From Tetradesmus obliquus (Eukaryota; Chlorophyta; Chlorophyceae; Sphaeropleales; Scenedesmaceae): a stretch of 64,000 nucleotides of DNA. Both the position numbers and the translations under genes were made by a program. Positions 23,084 to 35,000 of this stretch are shown in pieces. The DNA is taken from assembly GCA_030272155.1 (NCBI GenBank), contig CP126197.1, positions 2,046,001 through 2,110,000 of the forward strand, given 5' to 3'. Position 1 is the stretch's first letter, and each line of letters starts with the position of its first letter. The notes beneath the pieces are model-generated. The model made no database searches and had not been told where the DNA came from. It worked only from the letters and a program-made list of their open reading frames with translations.

Positions 23084-26000
23084 GCTCGGTCGTGATCTGT
23101 GCCGGTGGCTTAGCAGCCGTTCCCGCCCCGCGCAGGTCCGGCACCGGCCCAGCAATGCAGGCAGGCAAATCCTTTGGCACAGCTGGCAGAATCGGCAGCG
23201 TCAGGTATGCCGGCAGCTGCAAGCCGTCCCTGGCTGTTATAACAACGGGCCGGGAAGCAGCCAGAGAGTAAGGCCGCAGCTCAGGCCGATCTTCTAGCAG
23301 CAGCACTGGCGGCCACATGCCTTGCCTGTACAAATACCAACTCGGGCTGCTGTTGCTGTTGCTGTAGCGCAGCAGTAGGGTTTGGCGGTCCTTGCTCCGC
23401 CCGGCCAGCTCGACTTCGAACCCGGGTTTGAACTCTTCGAGCCGCGTCCCGAGGGCTTTGAGCGCGGGGTCTATGACGGTCCACTGAGATTTATGGTAGT
23501 TGAAGGCCACCATTTGCGGCTCCCAAGTATCGGGGTCAAAAATAACGTCGTCCATGTCAGCGTAGGGGTTGCTGGCAATGCGGCGCAGCACTTTGGCACC
23601 TGGTTGGATGCTGATGGCTTGCACCTCCGTGGTATCCCTGTAAATAGGTTAAATGGTTTGCAGTCAGTTGGCGCCAAGGTGATGACGAAGAACCAAAGGT
23701 AGCAGATGATCGAGCACTGGTTCCATAGCTGCATCCGTGCTGCTGGAATCAGTGTGGAGGGAAGGAATGCGAGTGAGACAGTTGCGTCCAAGACAAGCTG
23801 CCGTCAAATCAAAGCAGCACAATCTGTTGGTCTCCTGCCCTGCTGCTGCTGCTGCTGCACCTGCGTCCATCTTCAAAGATCACAAGCAGCCCAATTTGTA
23901 CAGAACCATCCCAGAAACTGGCCTCACCTGCCGACTGAGCTGGCCACAAACAGCTGGTCGCCAGCCTTGTTGAAATCTAGGACCTGGCCGTCATCTTCAA
24001 ACCAAAAGCAACAAAATAACATGACAAGTATCGGCACTCACCTGCCCACTGAGCTGGCCACAAACAGCTGATCGCCAGCCTTGTTGAACCCTAAGACCTG
24101 GCCATCATCCCCAAAGCTCCAAGTGAAGAGCCGGCGCCAGCTGGAGGTGTTGTAGTTGCCGGGCTTGTCACGCACCAGCATGTACTTGCTGCCATCGCTG
24201 TTGTTGTAGCTCAGCACGCCCTGCACGCACAGCAATGTGGGAAGAGCAGATGCGTAAGTGCAGGAACGCAGAATTTGATTGCTGCCATCGCTGTTGATGT
24301 AACTCAGCGCGCCCTGCTCCCACAGAGGGAGAGGTTGCAGGAGCAGCAGCAGCAGCAGCAACAGCGGCGGCACGTGCATGCGCATCACGAGGCAGTGCAG
24401 CAAATAAAAGTCGATACGGTGCGACGAGGCGCTACATGGTGCCGCAGCAGCTGCCCGCTGCAACATGTAAAGTGCTACGTCAGCTCAAGCGCAGCTGCTC
24501 AGACCAAAGGAGGCCGTATTGAGGTGCGGCAGCAGCAGCAGCATTTCCAGTTTATTGTGTTACCTGTGTAGCTCACATGCCCTCCATTTCATCTTTTGTA
24601 TGTCACATAAAACACGGTCAATATACCACAACAATTCGAATTGCCGCACCTGCAGCGTAAAGTTGGCGTCAAAAAAACAAGCAGATGATGCGCCCTGCAC
24701 TTCTAATGTTGCTTTGCTGTACATGTACAACAGAGAAAGTAACAGATAACATACCAAAATGACAGCAGCACCTTCAGCGTGAAGTTGGAGTCAAAGTACC
24801 AGTAGATGATGGGACCAGGGTTGACCAGCATGCGCTCAACCTTGCCACTGTCAAGATCGATGCGGTGCAGGTCAAAGCGGGCTGGGTTGTCTTTATTCAT
24901 GGTGACATACACCTGCCGCGGGTGATCTTTGTCCCTGAACACCTCGTCGACCCGCACACCTGCAGCCACAACACAAGAAAAAGTGCAAGTTGTTGGCAGC
25001 CGTAGGCAACGCATTGTGCATGGAGCTCGCGCTCTTCAAACACCTTGACGGTGCGCACGCCTGCAACTACAAGCACAAGAAAGTGCAGCGGTTGGCAGCG
25101 GTAGGCAATGCTTTGTGCAAGGGCACGAACACCTGCCGCCGGTGCTCTTTGTCCCTGAACACCTCGTCGACGCGCACACCTGCAGCCACAACACAAGAAA
25201 AAGTGCAGTTGTTGGCAGCCGTGGGCAACGCATTGTGCATGGAGCTCGCGCTCTTCAAACACCTTGGCGGTGCGCACGCCTGCAACCACAAGCACAAGAA
25301 AGTGCAGCGGTTGGCAGCAGTGGGCAAACACACCGTGCACTGTGACGTACAACCGCCGCGGGTGCTCTTTGTCCCTGAACACTTTGTCGACGCGCACGCC
25401 TGCGGCCACGCACACCTGACAAGTGCAACAGGTTGGCAACAGTCAAGGGCACATATTCAGGGCCACATGCACCCGCCACAAATGCTCGCGGTCCGCATGC
25501 ATTCCGTTGCGGGCTTGCCTGCAGCTACACAGGCAGCAGTTGGCAAGGCAGATAACAGCAGCTATGAGAGGCCTGTTAGAAGTGCTGCATATGAAGCCCG
25601 TCCAGCGGAAGCACCAACCAAATGCACTGCTGCCTGCTGCTGCTGCATTTGCCTCTGACACTGCCAAACTACTGTCTTGCTGTGTGTGGCTGCGTGAGCT
25701 CACCTTTGAAAGATGTCAGGTCCTTCACCTTTGGCCGCTGCCCTGCCATCAGGCTTTGCAGTGGCACCAGGTACAGGTGGTACTTCTCGTCCCCGTCAGC
25801 ATCCTGCTGGTAGATGATGCCGCTGCCGTCCCACAGCCAGAAGTAGGCTGCAGCGCACAACCAGCAGAATGCACGTCAGATAGCAGCAACCAGACAGGTG
25901 CTTAAATTGCATTGCTGGTAGATGATGATGGAGCCGTCCAACCGCGTCCAACAGCCAGAAGTAGGCTGCTGCGCAGGAAAACAAAGCAAAGCACCACCAG

Positions 26001-27210
26001 CTTTCTGCACGCAGATGTGGGATGATGACGTGACTGGCTCGGATGGAGCTGGTTGCAGCAGGCAGGTGGCAGACACATAACGCAACACACAGACAGGCAT
26101 TTCGGGTGAGATGCTGGTAGATGATGGCGCTGCCGTCCCACAGCCAGAAGCAGGCTGCAGGGCACAAGCACGCACAGCGCACAATGCAAAGCAGGCAGAA
26201 TGTAGCAACTTCAATAGGGAGCCGGGCAACAGATGTACGTGTGGCAGACAACATGTGGTACTGCGATCGGTCGAGCGTGGCTGCTATGCATTGCGCAAGC
26301 GGCTGCTGTGAGGCCACTGGCATACACTTGCTGCTCCTTGTCCTTTCAAAGTCGTGACAGAGCGCCATGCAGATTCAGCAAATTTAGCAACGCAGCTGCA
26401 GCGTCCTGTACAAAAACGTGTCTCACATGTGACGCCGCGCTTTTTGTCAAATGTGACCTGCTTGTCGCCTGCAGTGCCCTCCGTTTCAAACAGGCCCTGG
26501 TGCTTGCCTGCCAAGCTGGCAAACCTGCTGGCTGGCGGCAGCTGCTTTATGAACACATTGTAGACGCTGCTGCCTTTCGAGGGGCCGACATATGCCAGAT
26601 ACTTGCCATCTGGGCTCAGCTGCGCAGATGAAGCAGTGCAGACAGGTGAAATAGAAGGTGCAGAATAAAAGGTACCAGCAAAAAGCGGTAATGAAACAGC
26701 ATTGATTGCTGTTACAACGGCAAGGACATTGATCCACATGCATGGTGCATGACTGAAAGGCATGCCAGAAAGAAGCAGCCACGTTGCACGCGATTGCGCA
26801 GAATGCTGTCTGTCCATGCGAGCTGGTCTTCCAGGCATCAAAAATCGCTTTCAGTGTTAGCGCCTACGTCAATGCTGACAGCACTAGGCAATGCTGCGTA
26901 TGGCATGGCCAAGCCTGCGGAACTGCCCCTGCTGCTGCTGCTGCTGGTGTTGTTGCTGTTGTTGCCGTCTAGTGGCGTCACCAGCTGCTGGTGTCACCCA
27001 CAGGTTCTCACACGTCCAGCTGCAGCTTACCGATGGGTTCGTGTAGTTAGCGGTGCCCATGAGCAGCGGCATTGGTATCAACGGCGGTAGGCCTGTCACT
27101 GCAGCTGCTTTGGCACCTGCTGCTGGCACCTGAGGAGCAGCAGCAGCACCAGCTGCTGCCACTGCTGATGCCACTGCCCATGCAAGCAAGATCGCAAGGA
27201 GCTGCATCAT
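21592..27210 (-). CDS. Secreted S9 family (prolyl oligopeptidase-type) serine peptidase
   Basis: The first exon (27031-27210) starts MMQLLAILLAWAVASAVAAAG, a clear signal peptide. The next begins LSPDGKYLAYVGPSKG, a propeller blade motif. Propeller exons include FWLWDGSGIIYQQDADGDEKYHLY and DEVFRDKDHPRQVYVTMNKDN. The alpha/beta-hydrolase part has PMVLLVHGGPWARDYWD, NRGYAVLQVNFRGSTGFGKR and GVGTMQQDLTDAVQWAI. It also has the nucleophile elbow GGSYGGYAAL (Ser), GANDPRV (Asp) and DEGHGW (His), the full catalytic triad in family order. It resembles acylaminoacyl-peptidase or dipeptidyl-peptidase-like S9C enzymes that cleave short peptides; the exact specificity cannot be told. The signal peptide implies the secretory pathway. 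Several exons are preceded or followed by multiple partial copies. Confidence 0.88.
23038..23083 (-). repeat. (CTG/CAG)15 coding tract in the S9 peptidase
   Basis: About 15 triplets read as poly-Ser in the minus frame between the propeller and hydrolase parts, an unusual position for a low-complexity insert in this family. Confidence 0.8.
24897..25440 (-). repeat. Echo array of the S9 exon start encoding GVRVDEVFRD
   Basis: At least four partial copies lie at about 24950-25015, 25120-25195, 25255-25285 and 25355-25410, upstream (in gene sense) of the full exon near 24790-24965. They encode variants of AGVRVDEVFRDKEHPR, each led by a CAG acceptor. Other copies encode AGVRTAKVFEERELH, so at least two diverged echo types alternate. 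Confidence 0.85.
25800..26165 (-). repeat. Echoes of the S9 exon start encoding AAYFWLWDG
   Basis: Copies of the acceptor plus AAYFWLWDGSGIIYQ occur at about 25920-25972 (variant AAYFWLLDAV) and 26108-26160 (variant ACFWLWDGSAIIYQ). Both lie upstream in gene sense of the full exon near 25705-25850. Confidence 0.85.
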
Positions 27211-29497
27211 TTACACGTGTGTTTGTATGCAGCCAGCGATGCCCGCGTTCTACATAGGCGTCGTAGGAAGAACGTGAGAAGAAGTCGTTGCCATAGGCGG
27301 GTGGCTCGCTCTCTCAGCACCAGATGAGTCAAACAAGACACACTTGTGAATAATTGCAGCGTTCCTGTGGTTGATTGACGTTCTGAATAGTGGCGCCTGC
27401 TTCGCCACGCAAATTGATGTGGAATGTCAAGGTGATATGTGCTGCTAGGCTGTCTGTACAGACAGCGCGCTACATATATGCAGCCTACAGCTTGCTACAA
27501 CACTATTTGCCAGACAGGCAAAACAGCCGACACGTGCATCAAATCAAGAGTGAGCTAGGGCTTCTAAGTAGCATAATCACGCTGCCACAGATACGCTTAA
27601 CAACGCTCGTTGCAAAATCGCTTTTTACATACGACATAAGTCGGTCTTACGTCGATGCTTTGAATCCGACTGTGCTGGCTCGCCTGGCAAGTGGAGGTTG
27701 CAGGAAATGGCAGCAAATCGGTCAGTGATCATGGCGATCCCATGGCTATCGGTTACATTGCTGTGTCTGCCTTCAGTCAACTATTGATCGGTTGTAATTG
27801 TCTTCCCTTTGCTGCTGCACTGCCGCAGTGCGTGAGTCACGCAGCTGTCGCCACTGTCAGCAATGCTGCCAGAAACTGGAACTGATGTAACAGCCGCTGT
27901 TAGTGGGTGAGTGGGCCACTCAGACAACATCTGCTCAGTCACTGAGAATCCGTGACGGATTAGTCATCGCATACCCTAAGCACATGACGTACATGTAGCT
28001 GTGACAATGTCTGATGCGCGGCAATCACCGCTGTCCTGTCTAAAAAAGCTTTACGCCCAGACTTCCCACCACTGTGCAGCTTAAGAACCTTCACGTACCA
28101 GCTGCAGCTGATCACTGTGACCAGTCAGTGGCACTAACCAGCTCGTGGCACCACCAGTAGTATGGCCTGCAGCTGAGTTGGGCGGCAGCTGGCACAAGCC
28201 ACTTGAAATCCGTGCATTCTGCGCAGAATGCTTTGGCCAAGGTGGCTCGCTCATCAAACCAACAGCTCCTGGGGACCGGCCGGTGCATCTTGTTGGTGGC
28301 CTAGCTACTAGTAGGCCTATAGGCTGGCTGTGCGTGTGGTTGTGTGCCTGGAAGAGCTGCCACTGCTGCTGCACTTCCCACATTGCGTATGCCACACGCA
28401 CTGCTGATACACCATGTGCATTCAGCAGCACGCAAGCGGCTGCAGGTGCCTGGCGTACACTGTGATATATGCCAGTCGGACTGTTAGTAGGTCGCTCTCT
28501 GCTACTGAAGGTACTAGATCTTGCATGCGTGTGATGTTATGCAACGTCCTCTGCCACGTTACAAAGCTTTTGCGCTGTGAGGCTGGTAAGACCATCAGCA
28601 AGGCAGCACAGAGCTGCGATGTTGCTTGCGTTGCTGCATCAGCCTGTGCTACCACCACCATGTAGTACATCACCACCATGCAAGAGCTGTCGAAGTTATG
28701 TTGTGCAAGCATGACAGCAGCAAACAATTGCTGGATTGCAAGCATTAACCAATCCTCTGTGGGACAGAAGCATCACAGATCAAAGCATGAGATACTCGAG
28801 CACAATCGCCGTGTCTTAAGCCTAGAACCCTGGAGCTGGATCAACACATTGAGCCAAAGAGGGCCTTAATGGCCGCAGATGAAATTGTAACATATCTATG
28901 ACATGCAATTGAATCGTTGAGAAGCAGCAGGTACACAGTGACGTGCACGTCGGCGCAGCAATGCCACAATATGACTTAAAGACAGGTGCGTTGGCCACGC
29001 CATACCTTCATGGACGCAAGCGGGCATTGTTGAAGCTGTAAGTGCATTGTGAAATTGCTTTGTGAAAGTGTGTGTGCATGATGGTGGCCTGATACTGTTA
29101 AGGTCACCTTGTAACTGCTGCTGCAGGCGCAGACACAGCTGCTGGCACAATCTGGCAAGGCTGCAGTGGCCCCTAACCTTGCTTTAAGTCCCCAGGGGCT
29201 ATAAGGTGACTTAAAGGCCAGCTGCAGCCCCCTAGGGCCCCTGTGGCCCATAGTCAATTCTGGGCCTTGACTGATGTACAAATATTCTATCACGGCGTCA
29301 ATTGGCCCAGCTGAGATACAAAAAACTACATATCAAACCCTCAAATGCAATTGATCCCTGCCATGCACACTTGTCCTTAACAGGTGTCCATTTGTCCCAT
29401 GAGCCCTAGTATCCAGTTAGCCCAATCAAGTCCATTGGGCCCAAGGGCCTGTTACAAACTGTCATATACCCTCTTCAAATACCAGCTGCAGCAGCAG
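27211..29497. other. Spacer between the S9 peptidase and the 1740-bp repeat
   Basis: No gene with recognisable content is seen. The stretch must hold the minus-strand S9 promoter near 27211-27400. Base composition is less GC-rich and less CAG-rich than the genes on either side. Longest open frames are about 115 residues, with no motif. Confidence 0.5.
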
Positions 29498-31237
29498 CAT
29501 AATGCAGCCGATGTGCGGCCAAGCATTTGAGCGTGATGGAGGAAGTTTGATGCGTTGTATTCGCACTTAACCGAGTTGCACGAAAGGGCGCGGTTGCATG
29601 ACAGGAAGAACATATTCCTGATCGTCCTTGCAGCATAACAGGCCCCGGCGCATGTATCAGTTCGACTTGTTGTGGTTTACACTGGTGTGCTGTGACTCAT
29701 CCATAATGACATGTAACACAAGTCAGGCTCAGCACAAGAGTGAGACGCCATACATTTAGTAATAAATGACGAAGTGTTGAGCTGCTGCCAAACGGTCCGC
29801 TTTACAAGCAACTTGGACTTGAATGAGCCTGTAGCATCTCCATGGTTCTGGGTTTAAGCGTTCCTGCGTGGGGTGCAGCCTCACATTTCCCCAATTGCGG
29901 CTGTCGCAGATCTCTTCAGAATGTGTCTGAAAGATATACTGAACGCCTTAGTATGCTTATGGAAACGCGCGTAGGACCAATGCGGCTGCCACACTGAACA
30001 GCAGCAGCAGCAGTAGCCTCACGAGCCAGCGTGAACTCATGACCGTACTCGGACCACAATCTTACTTTAAGTAACCTTAAAAGCGTTGTAGGTTCTCTTG
30101 AGGGCGCAGCAAAGCACGGCGTGGTGGCCTGCGTCTCTTTAGCAGTAGTGCAGGTCCCGACGAAGCCCATGTGGCCACACAGTCAGTAGCAAAGCGGAAC
30201 GAAAGTTTGATGGCGGTGCGAAGAGTCAATCTGCCTGGAAACCAGGGTGCGTCTCTGCAGTTTCCACGTTGGAACAACCCTAATGCAGGAAGCCAGCAGT
30301 TTGCTTGCATGCAATAGGATCCTGCAAGCCATATACATGCTAAATTTACTTTTGAAAGATCACTTGATCCTCTGCTGCTTCTCTGCTGCTTCTCTGCTGC
30401 TGCTGCAGTGTGGGAACAGCACACAACAGATGCAGCTGACAGCCAGGATGTAGCGCACGCTGCGCAGAAAGCAACAGCAGGCTTCTTTGCGCTTGCAAGA
30501 GCACTGGGGCTCCCCATATCCCTCCTGCCAAACCAGCAGCTGGTGCCAGTGTACCTGGAGGGTGACAGCGAGGCCCAGGCGGCCCTGCGCAGGCTCAAGG
30601 AGAGGGCAAAGGCCACTGGGACGGACCTGTTTGAACTGATCGTGTCAGGCAGCGTGGCAGAATGGGAGGCCTTCATCATCAGCAGCTTCCAGGAGGGGTG
30701 CAGCGAAGATGTTCTAGAGGCCACTGCGCAACACCAGGTGGGCGTCTTGGGTACCTGCACGGCATGTGACAGCAGCTAAAAGCAGCGTGAGTCATGCTGC
30801 TGGGTCCTCTGTGCTGGAGGGTCTCAAGGTGTAACAGTTGTGTAGTTTATAGTAAAGAACATGTGTCTACAGCACACAAGTGTTACGACGAACCAGCACT
30901 GCTGCTGAGCAGCTAACTGTACTGTTACACAGCACCAGCAGCTGCAGCTGTTGTTGGCTGTGCACAGAAATCCCAAGGGCCTGGCTGTATCAGTTATGTA
31001 CTCTATATAAGAGAACTTGTGTTTTCAGGACACAACTGTAACATGCACCAGCAGCTGCAGCTGTTTTTGGCTGTGCACAGAAATCCCAAGGGCCTGGCTG
31101 TATCAGTTATGTACTCTATATAAAGAGAACTTGTGTTTTCAGGACACAACTGTAACATGCGCCAGCAGCTGCAGCTGTTGTTGGCTGTGCACAGAAATCC
31201 CAAGGGGCCTGGCTGTATCAGTTATGTACTAATATTA
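29498..31237. repeat. Left copy of a 1740-bp direct repeat (pair with 51150-52889)
   Basis: From CATAATGCAGCCGATG to GTACTAATATTA, this is nearly identical to 51150-52889 (about 30 differences by eye, ~98%). Both copies span exactly 1740 bp and have the same orientation. Flanking bases differ outside these limits, so the edges are sharp. Each copy holds an exon-like ORF (30409-30779 here) and a 114-bp tandem repeat at its right end. The left copy leads straight into the PHD-finger gene exons. No target-site duplication was seen around the pair. Confidence 0.92.
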
Positions 31238-31968
31238 TAGACAGCATGTGTGTTATAAGGGGGCACATAGCCAGTTGCAGCACTGCCAAGTTGCTGTTGC
31301 TTTTCCACCAGCAAGCCCTTTGTCACTCCCTTGCCCCGTCTGCCGGTGCCTGCGCCACTTGATTACCATGCCGCCGCCGCCGCCGCCGCTGCTGCTTCTG
31401 CCGCCACTGCAGTTGGTTCAGGAGTTCAGGCTGCTGCTGTTGCTGGGCCGCACGCTGTGCCACAAGCAGCCAGGTGTCAGCATGACCTGCACGCGCCTCG
31501 TGCAGCACCGCGCGGCCGATGGCAGCATCAGCGAGCGCCAGGTGGACCTCATGTTCCCTGCGACGGAGCGAACAGTGCTGCGCCTCATGCAGGCATGGTG
31601 GGAACGCAAGGTGGGTGGCTTGCTGTTCAAAGGGGTTTGGTCACATGCTGCTAGCCAAGAAAAGTGCTGCCCCCCCCAAGTACTCATTGGGGGGGGGGGG
31701 GGGGGGGGGGCGGCACTTTGGACTTAATCCACAGGGAGGGCGGCAGGAGCCTTGCCAGGCCAGCGGGGGCCTTGCAGGATACTGTGTGGTTCATGTGGCC
31801 TTTGCAGAAAACCAAGTGGTGCTGAGCGTGCTGCATGGGGCCTTGCTGCGGCTCATGCAGGCATGGTGGGATCGCAAGGTGGGTGGCTTGCTGTTTAAAG
31901 GTATACAGGTAACATGCTGCTGGCCAAGGAAGTGCCGTCCCCCCCCCCCCCCCCCCCGTGAATTTCAC

Positions 31969-32000
<32 letters not shown>

Positions 32001-35000
32001 TTTGAACAAAACCATAGGGGGGACGCCACTTTCAACAAAACCACAGGGAAGGCGGCAAGAGCCTTGCCAGGCCAGCGGGGGCCTTGCAGGATACTATGTG
32101 GATACTATGTGGTTCATGCGGCCTTGCAGAAAACCAAGTGGTGCTAAGCGTGCTGCATGGGGCCTTGCTGCGGCTCCTGCAGGCATGGTGGGATCGCAAG
32201 GTGGGTGGCTTGCTGTTTAAAGGGGTTTCGGCCACATGCTGCTAGCCAACCATGCTAGCCAACCATGCTAGCCAACCAACCAGGAGCCTTGCCAGGCCAG
32301 CGGGGGCCTTGCAGGATACTGTGTGGTTCATGCAGCCTTTGCAGGATGGTTGCTTTGTTCGTGAATGGCACCAGCATTTTGCGCAGGGCCCACAGGCCCA
32401 GCAGCATGTTCATGCACGTTTGTTGCGCATGTGACCAGTGCCCCTTGGTTTCATTTACAAGCCAGCGGGATGCTGATGCTTTCAAAGCAAGTTGCCAGGG
32501 GCCTTGCATGATGCCTGATGGGTGCTCAGCGTGCTGCAGGGAGCCTTGCAGGATTGCTGCATCAACTGCAGGCAGTAATGTTTTGTGTAAGGCCTCCAGC
32601 AGCATAAACAGGCAACGAACAAGCAGCAACTGCAACCATGTCCCATTGCCTATCATGCAAGCTAGCGTGGTTACAACTGCCAGACACCGTACATCCCTGT
32701 CATGTATATATGTATATTAAGGATCACTCAACCCCCTGAAACCGCATCTGGGTCTTGCAGTCAGGTGTCAGTTGCTGGCAAGACCAGGTACATCTCTGTG
32801 CGATACATTTGGGGGGGGGGGGGAACATTGTTCCCCCCCCCCCCCAATACACTCATAACCCAGTGGATACGTGTTTGTTTTGCCAAAAGTGTGTTCCCCA
32901 AGTGTTTCCTGCAAGCCCTGACTGGTCGCACATGCAAGCAGTTGCTCCAAGTGTTTCCTGCAAGCCCTGACTGGTCGCACATGCAAGCAGTTGCTCCAAG
33001 TGTTTCCTGCAAGCCCTGACTGGTCGCACATGCAACCAGTTGCCCCAAGTGTTTCCTGCAAGCCCTGACTGGCCGCACATGCAACCAGTTGCCCCAAGTG
33101 TTTCCTGCAAGCCCTGACTGGCCGCACATGCAACCAGTTGCCCCAAGTGTTTCCTGCAAGCCCTGACTGGTCGCACATGCAACCAGTTGCCCCAAGTGTT
33201 TCCTGCAAGCCCTGACTGGTCGCACATGCAACCAGTTGCTCCAAGTGTTTCCTGCAAGCCCTGACTGGTCGCACATGCAACCAGTTGCCCCAAGTGTTTC
33301 CTGCAAGCCCTGACTGGTCGCACATGCAACCAGTTGCCCCAAGTGTTTCCTGCAAGCCCTGACTGGTCGCACATGCAACCAGTTGCCCCAAGTGTTCCCT
33401 GCAAGCCCTGACTGGTCGCACATGCAACCAGTTGCTCCAAGTGTTTCCTGCAAGCCCTGACTGGTCGCACATGCAACCAGTTGCCCCAAGTGTTTCCTGC
33501 AAGCCCTGACTGGTCGCACATGCAACCAGTTGCCCCAAGTGTTTCCTGCAAGCCCTGACTGGTCGCACATGCAACCAGTTGCCCCAAGTGTTTCCTGCAA
33601 GCCCTGACTGGTCGCACATGCAACCAGTTGCCCCAAGTGCTTCCTGCAAGCCCTGACTGGTCGCACATGCAAGCAGTTGCTCCATGTGTTTCCTGCAAGC
33701 CCTGACTGGTCGCACATGCAACCAGTTGCTCCAAGTGTTTCCTGCAAGCCCTGACTGGTCGCACATGCAAGCAGTTGCTCCAAGTGTTTCCTGCAAGCCC
33801 TGACTGGTCGCACATGCAACCAGTTGCCCCAAGTGTTTCCTGCAAGCCCTGACTGGTCGCACATGCAACCAGTTGCCCCAAGTGTTTCCTGCAAGCCCTG
33901 ACTGGTCGCACATGCAACCAGTTGCCCCAAGTGTTTCCTGCAAGCCCTGACTGGTCGCACATGCAAGCAGTTGCTCCAAGTGTTTCCTGCAAGCCCTGAC
34001 TGGTCGCACATGCAACCAGTTGCCCCAAGTGTTTCCTGCAAGCCCTGACTGGCCGCACATGCAACCAGTTGCCCCAAGTGTTTCCTGCAAGCCCTGACTG
34101 GCCGCACATGCAACCAGTTGCCCCAAGTGTTTCCTGCAAGCCCTGACTGGTCGCACATGCAACCAGTTGCCCCAAGTGTTTCCTGCAAGCCCTGACTGGT
34201 CGCACATGCAACCAGTTGCTCCAAGTGTTTCCTGCAAGCCCTGACTGGTCGCACATGCAACCAGTTGCCCCAAGTGTTTCTTGCAAGCCCTGACTGGTCG
34301 CACATGCAACCAGTTGCCCCAAGTGTTTCCTGCAAGCCCTGACTGGTCGCACATGCAACCAGTTCGTCCAGTGTCCCTGCAAGCATCTTGATTGAAACTC
34401 ACCTGCACTGCAACTGCTGCTTCATTCACAGGGTGGCAAGCCGAGCAAGCGCCAGGCTGCAGCTGCCAGGGAGGCACCAGAGCACAAGGCGATGCCCACA
34501 CGCTTCTTCGCCAACGTCCTGCTGCTGCTGTACTGGCAGGCGCAGCTCATGGCAGCCCTCACGCAGCTTAAGTGAGTTTCAACGGGATTGCGTGGGTGCC
34601 AGGCGTGGCTGCGGTGGCCATGCCTGAGCTGCCAGAGCAGCTGCATAGCCCAGCGAGGTCCCCTCATGCTCAAACATGGCCAGCGAAACCAGCAGCTGTA
34701 GCTGGAGTGGCAGGTGGGTGGCCTGGTGCAGCTGGCTGTTACAGTTCTGTACTATATATAAAAAAACATGTGTCAAAAGGACACAACTGTTGCTGGCCAG
34801 GCAGGCTGCGTACGGCACCCTGGCTGCTGCCTGGCACCTGTACACTGGGGGCAGGCCTGCAGAGTGCTTCCGGCTGCGCTGGGGCGACACTGGAGTGCCT
34901 GGTGCTGGCAACGTGCCCGTGTGGGCCCTGGGACTGGCGGGGCTGCTGCAGGACTTCCAGGAGGCGCCTGGCACGGGCTTCTACATGGTCAACTACCACT

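Noticed and set aside
28760-28870. Possible tRNA-like segment
   Set aside because: No consistent cloverleaf or A/B box pair could be built by eye; no tRNA or rRNA gene was seen anywhere in the window.
32761-34501. Three long overlapping minus-strand ORFs (over 500 residues each)
   Set aside because: They are the three frames of a 49-bp minisatellite and encode the same cyclic peptide; none has unique coding content.
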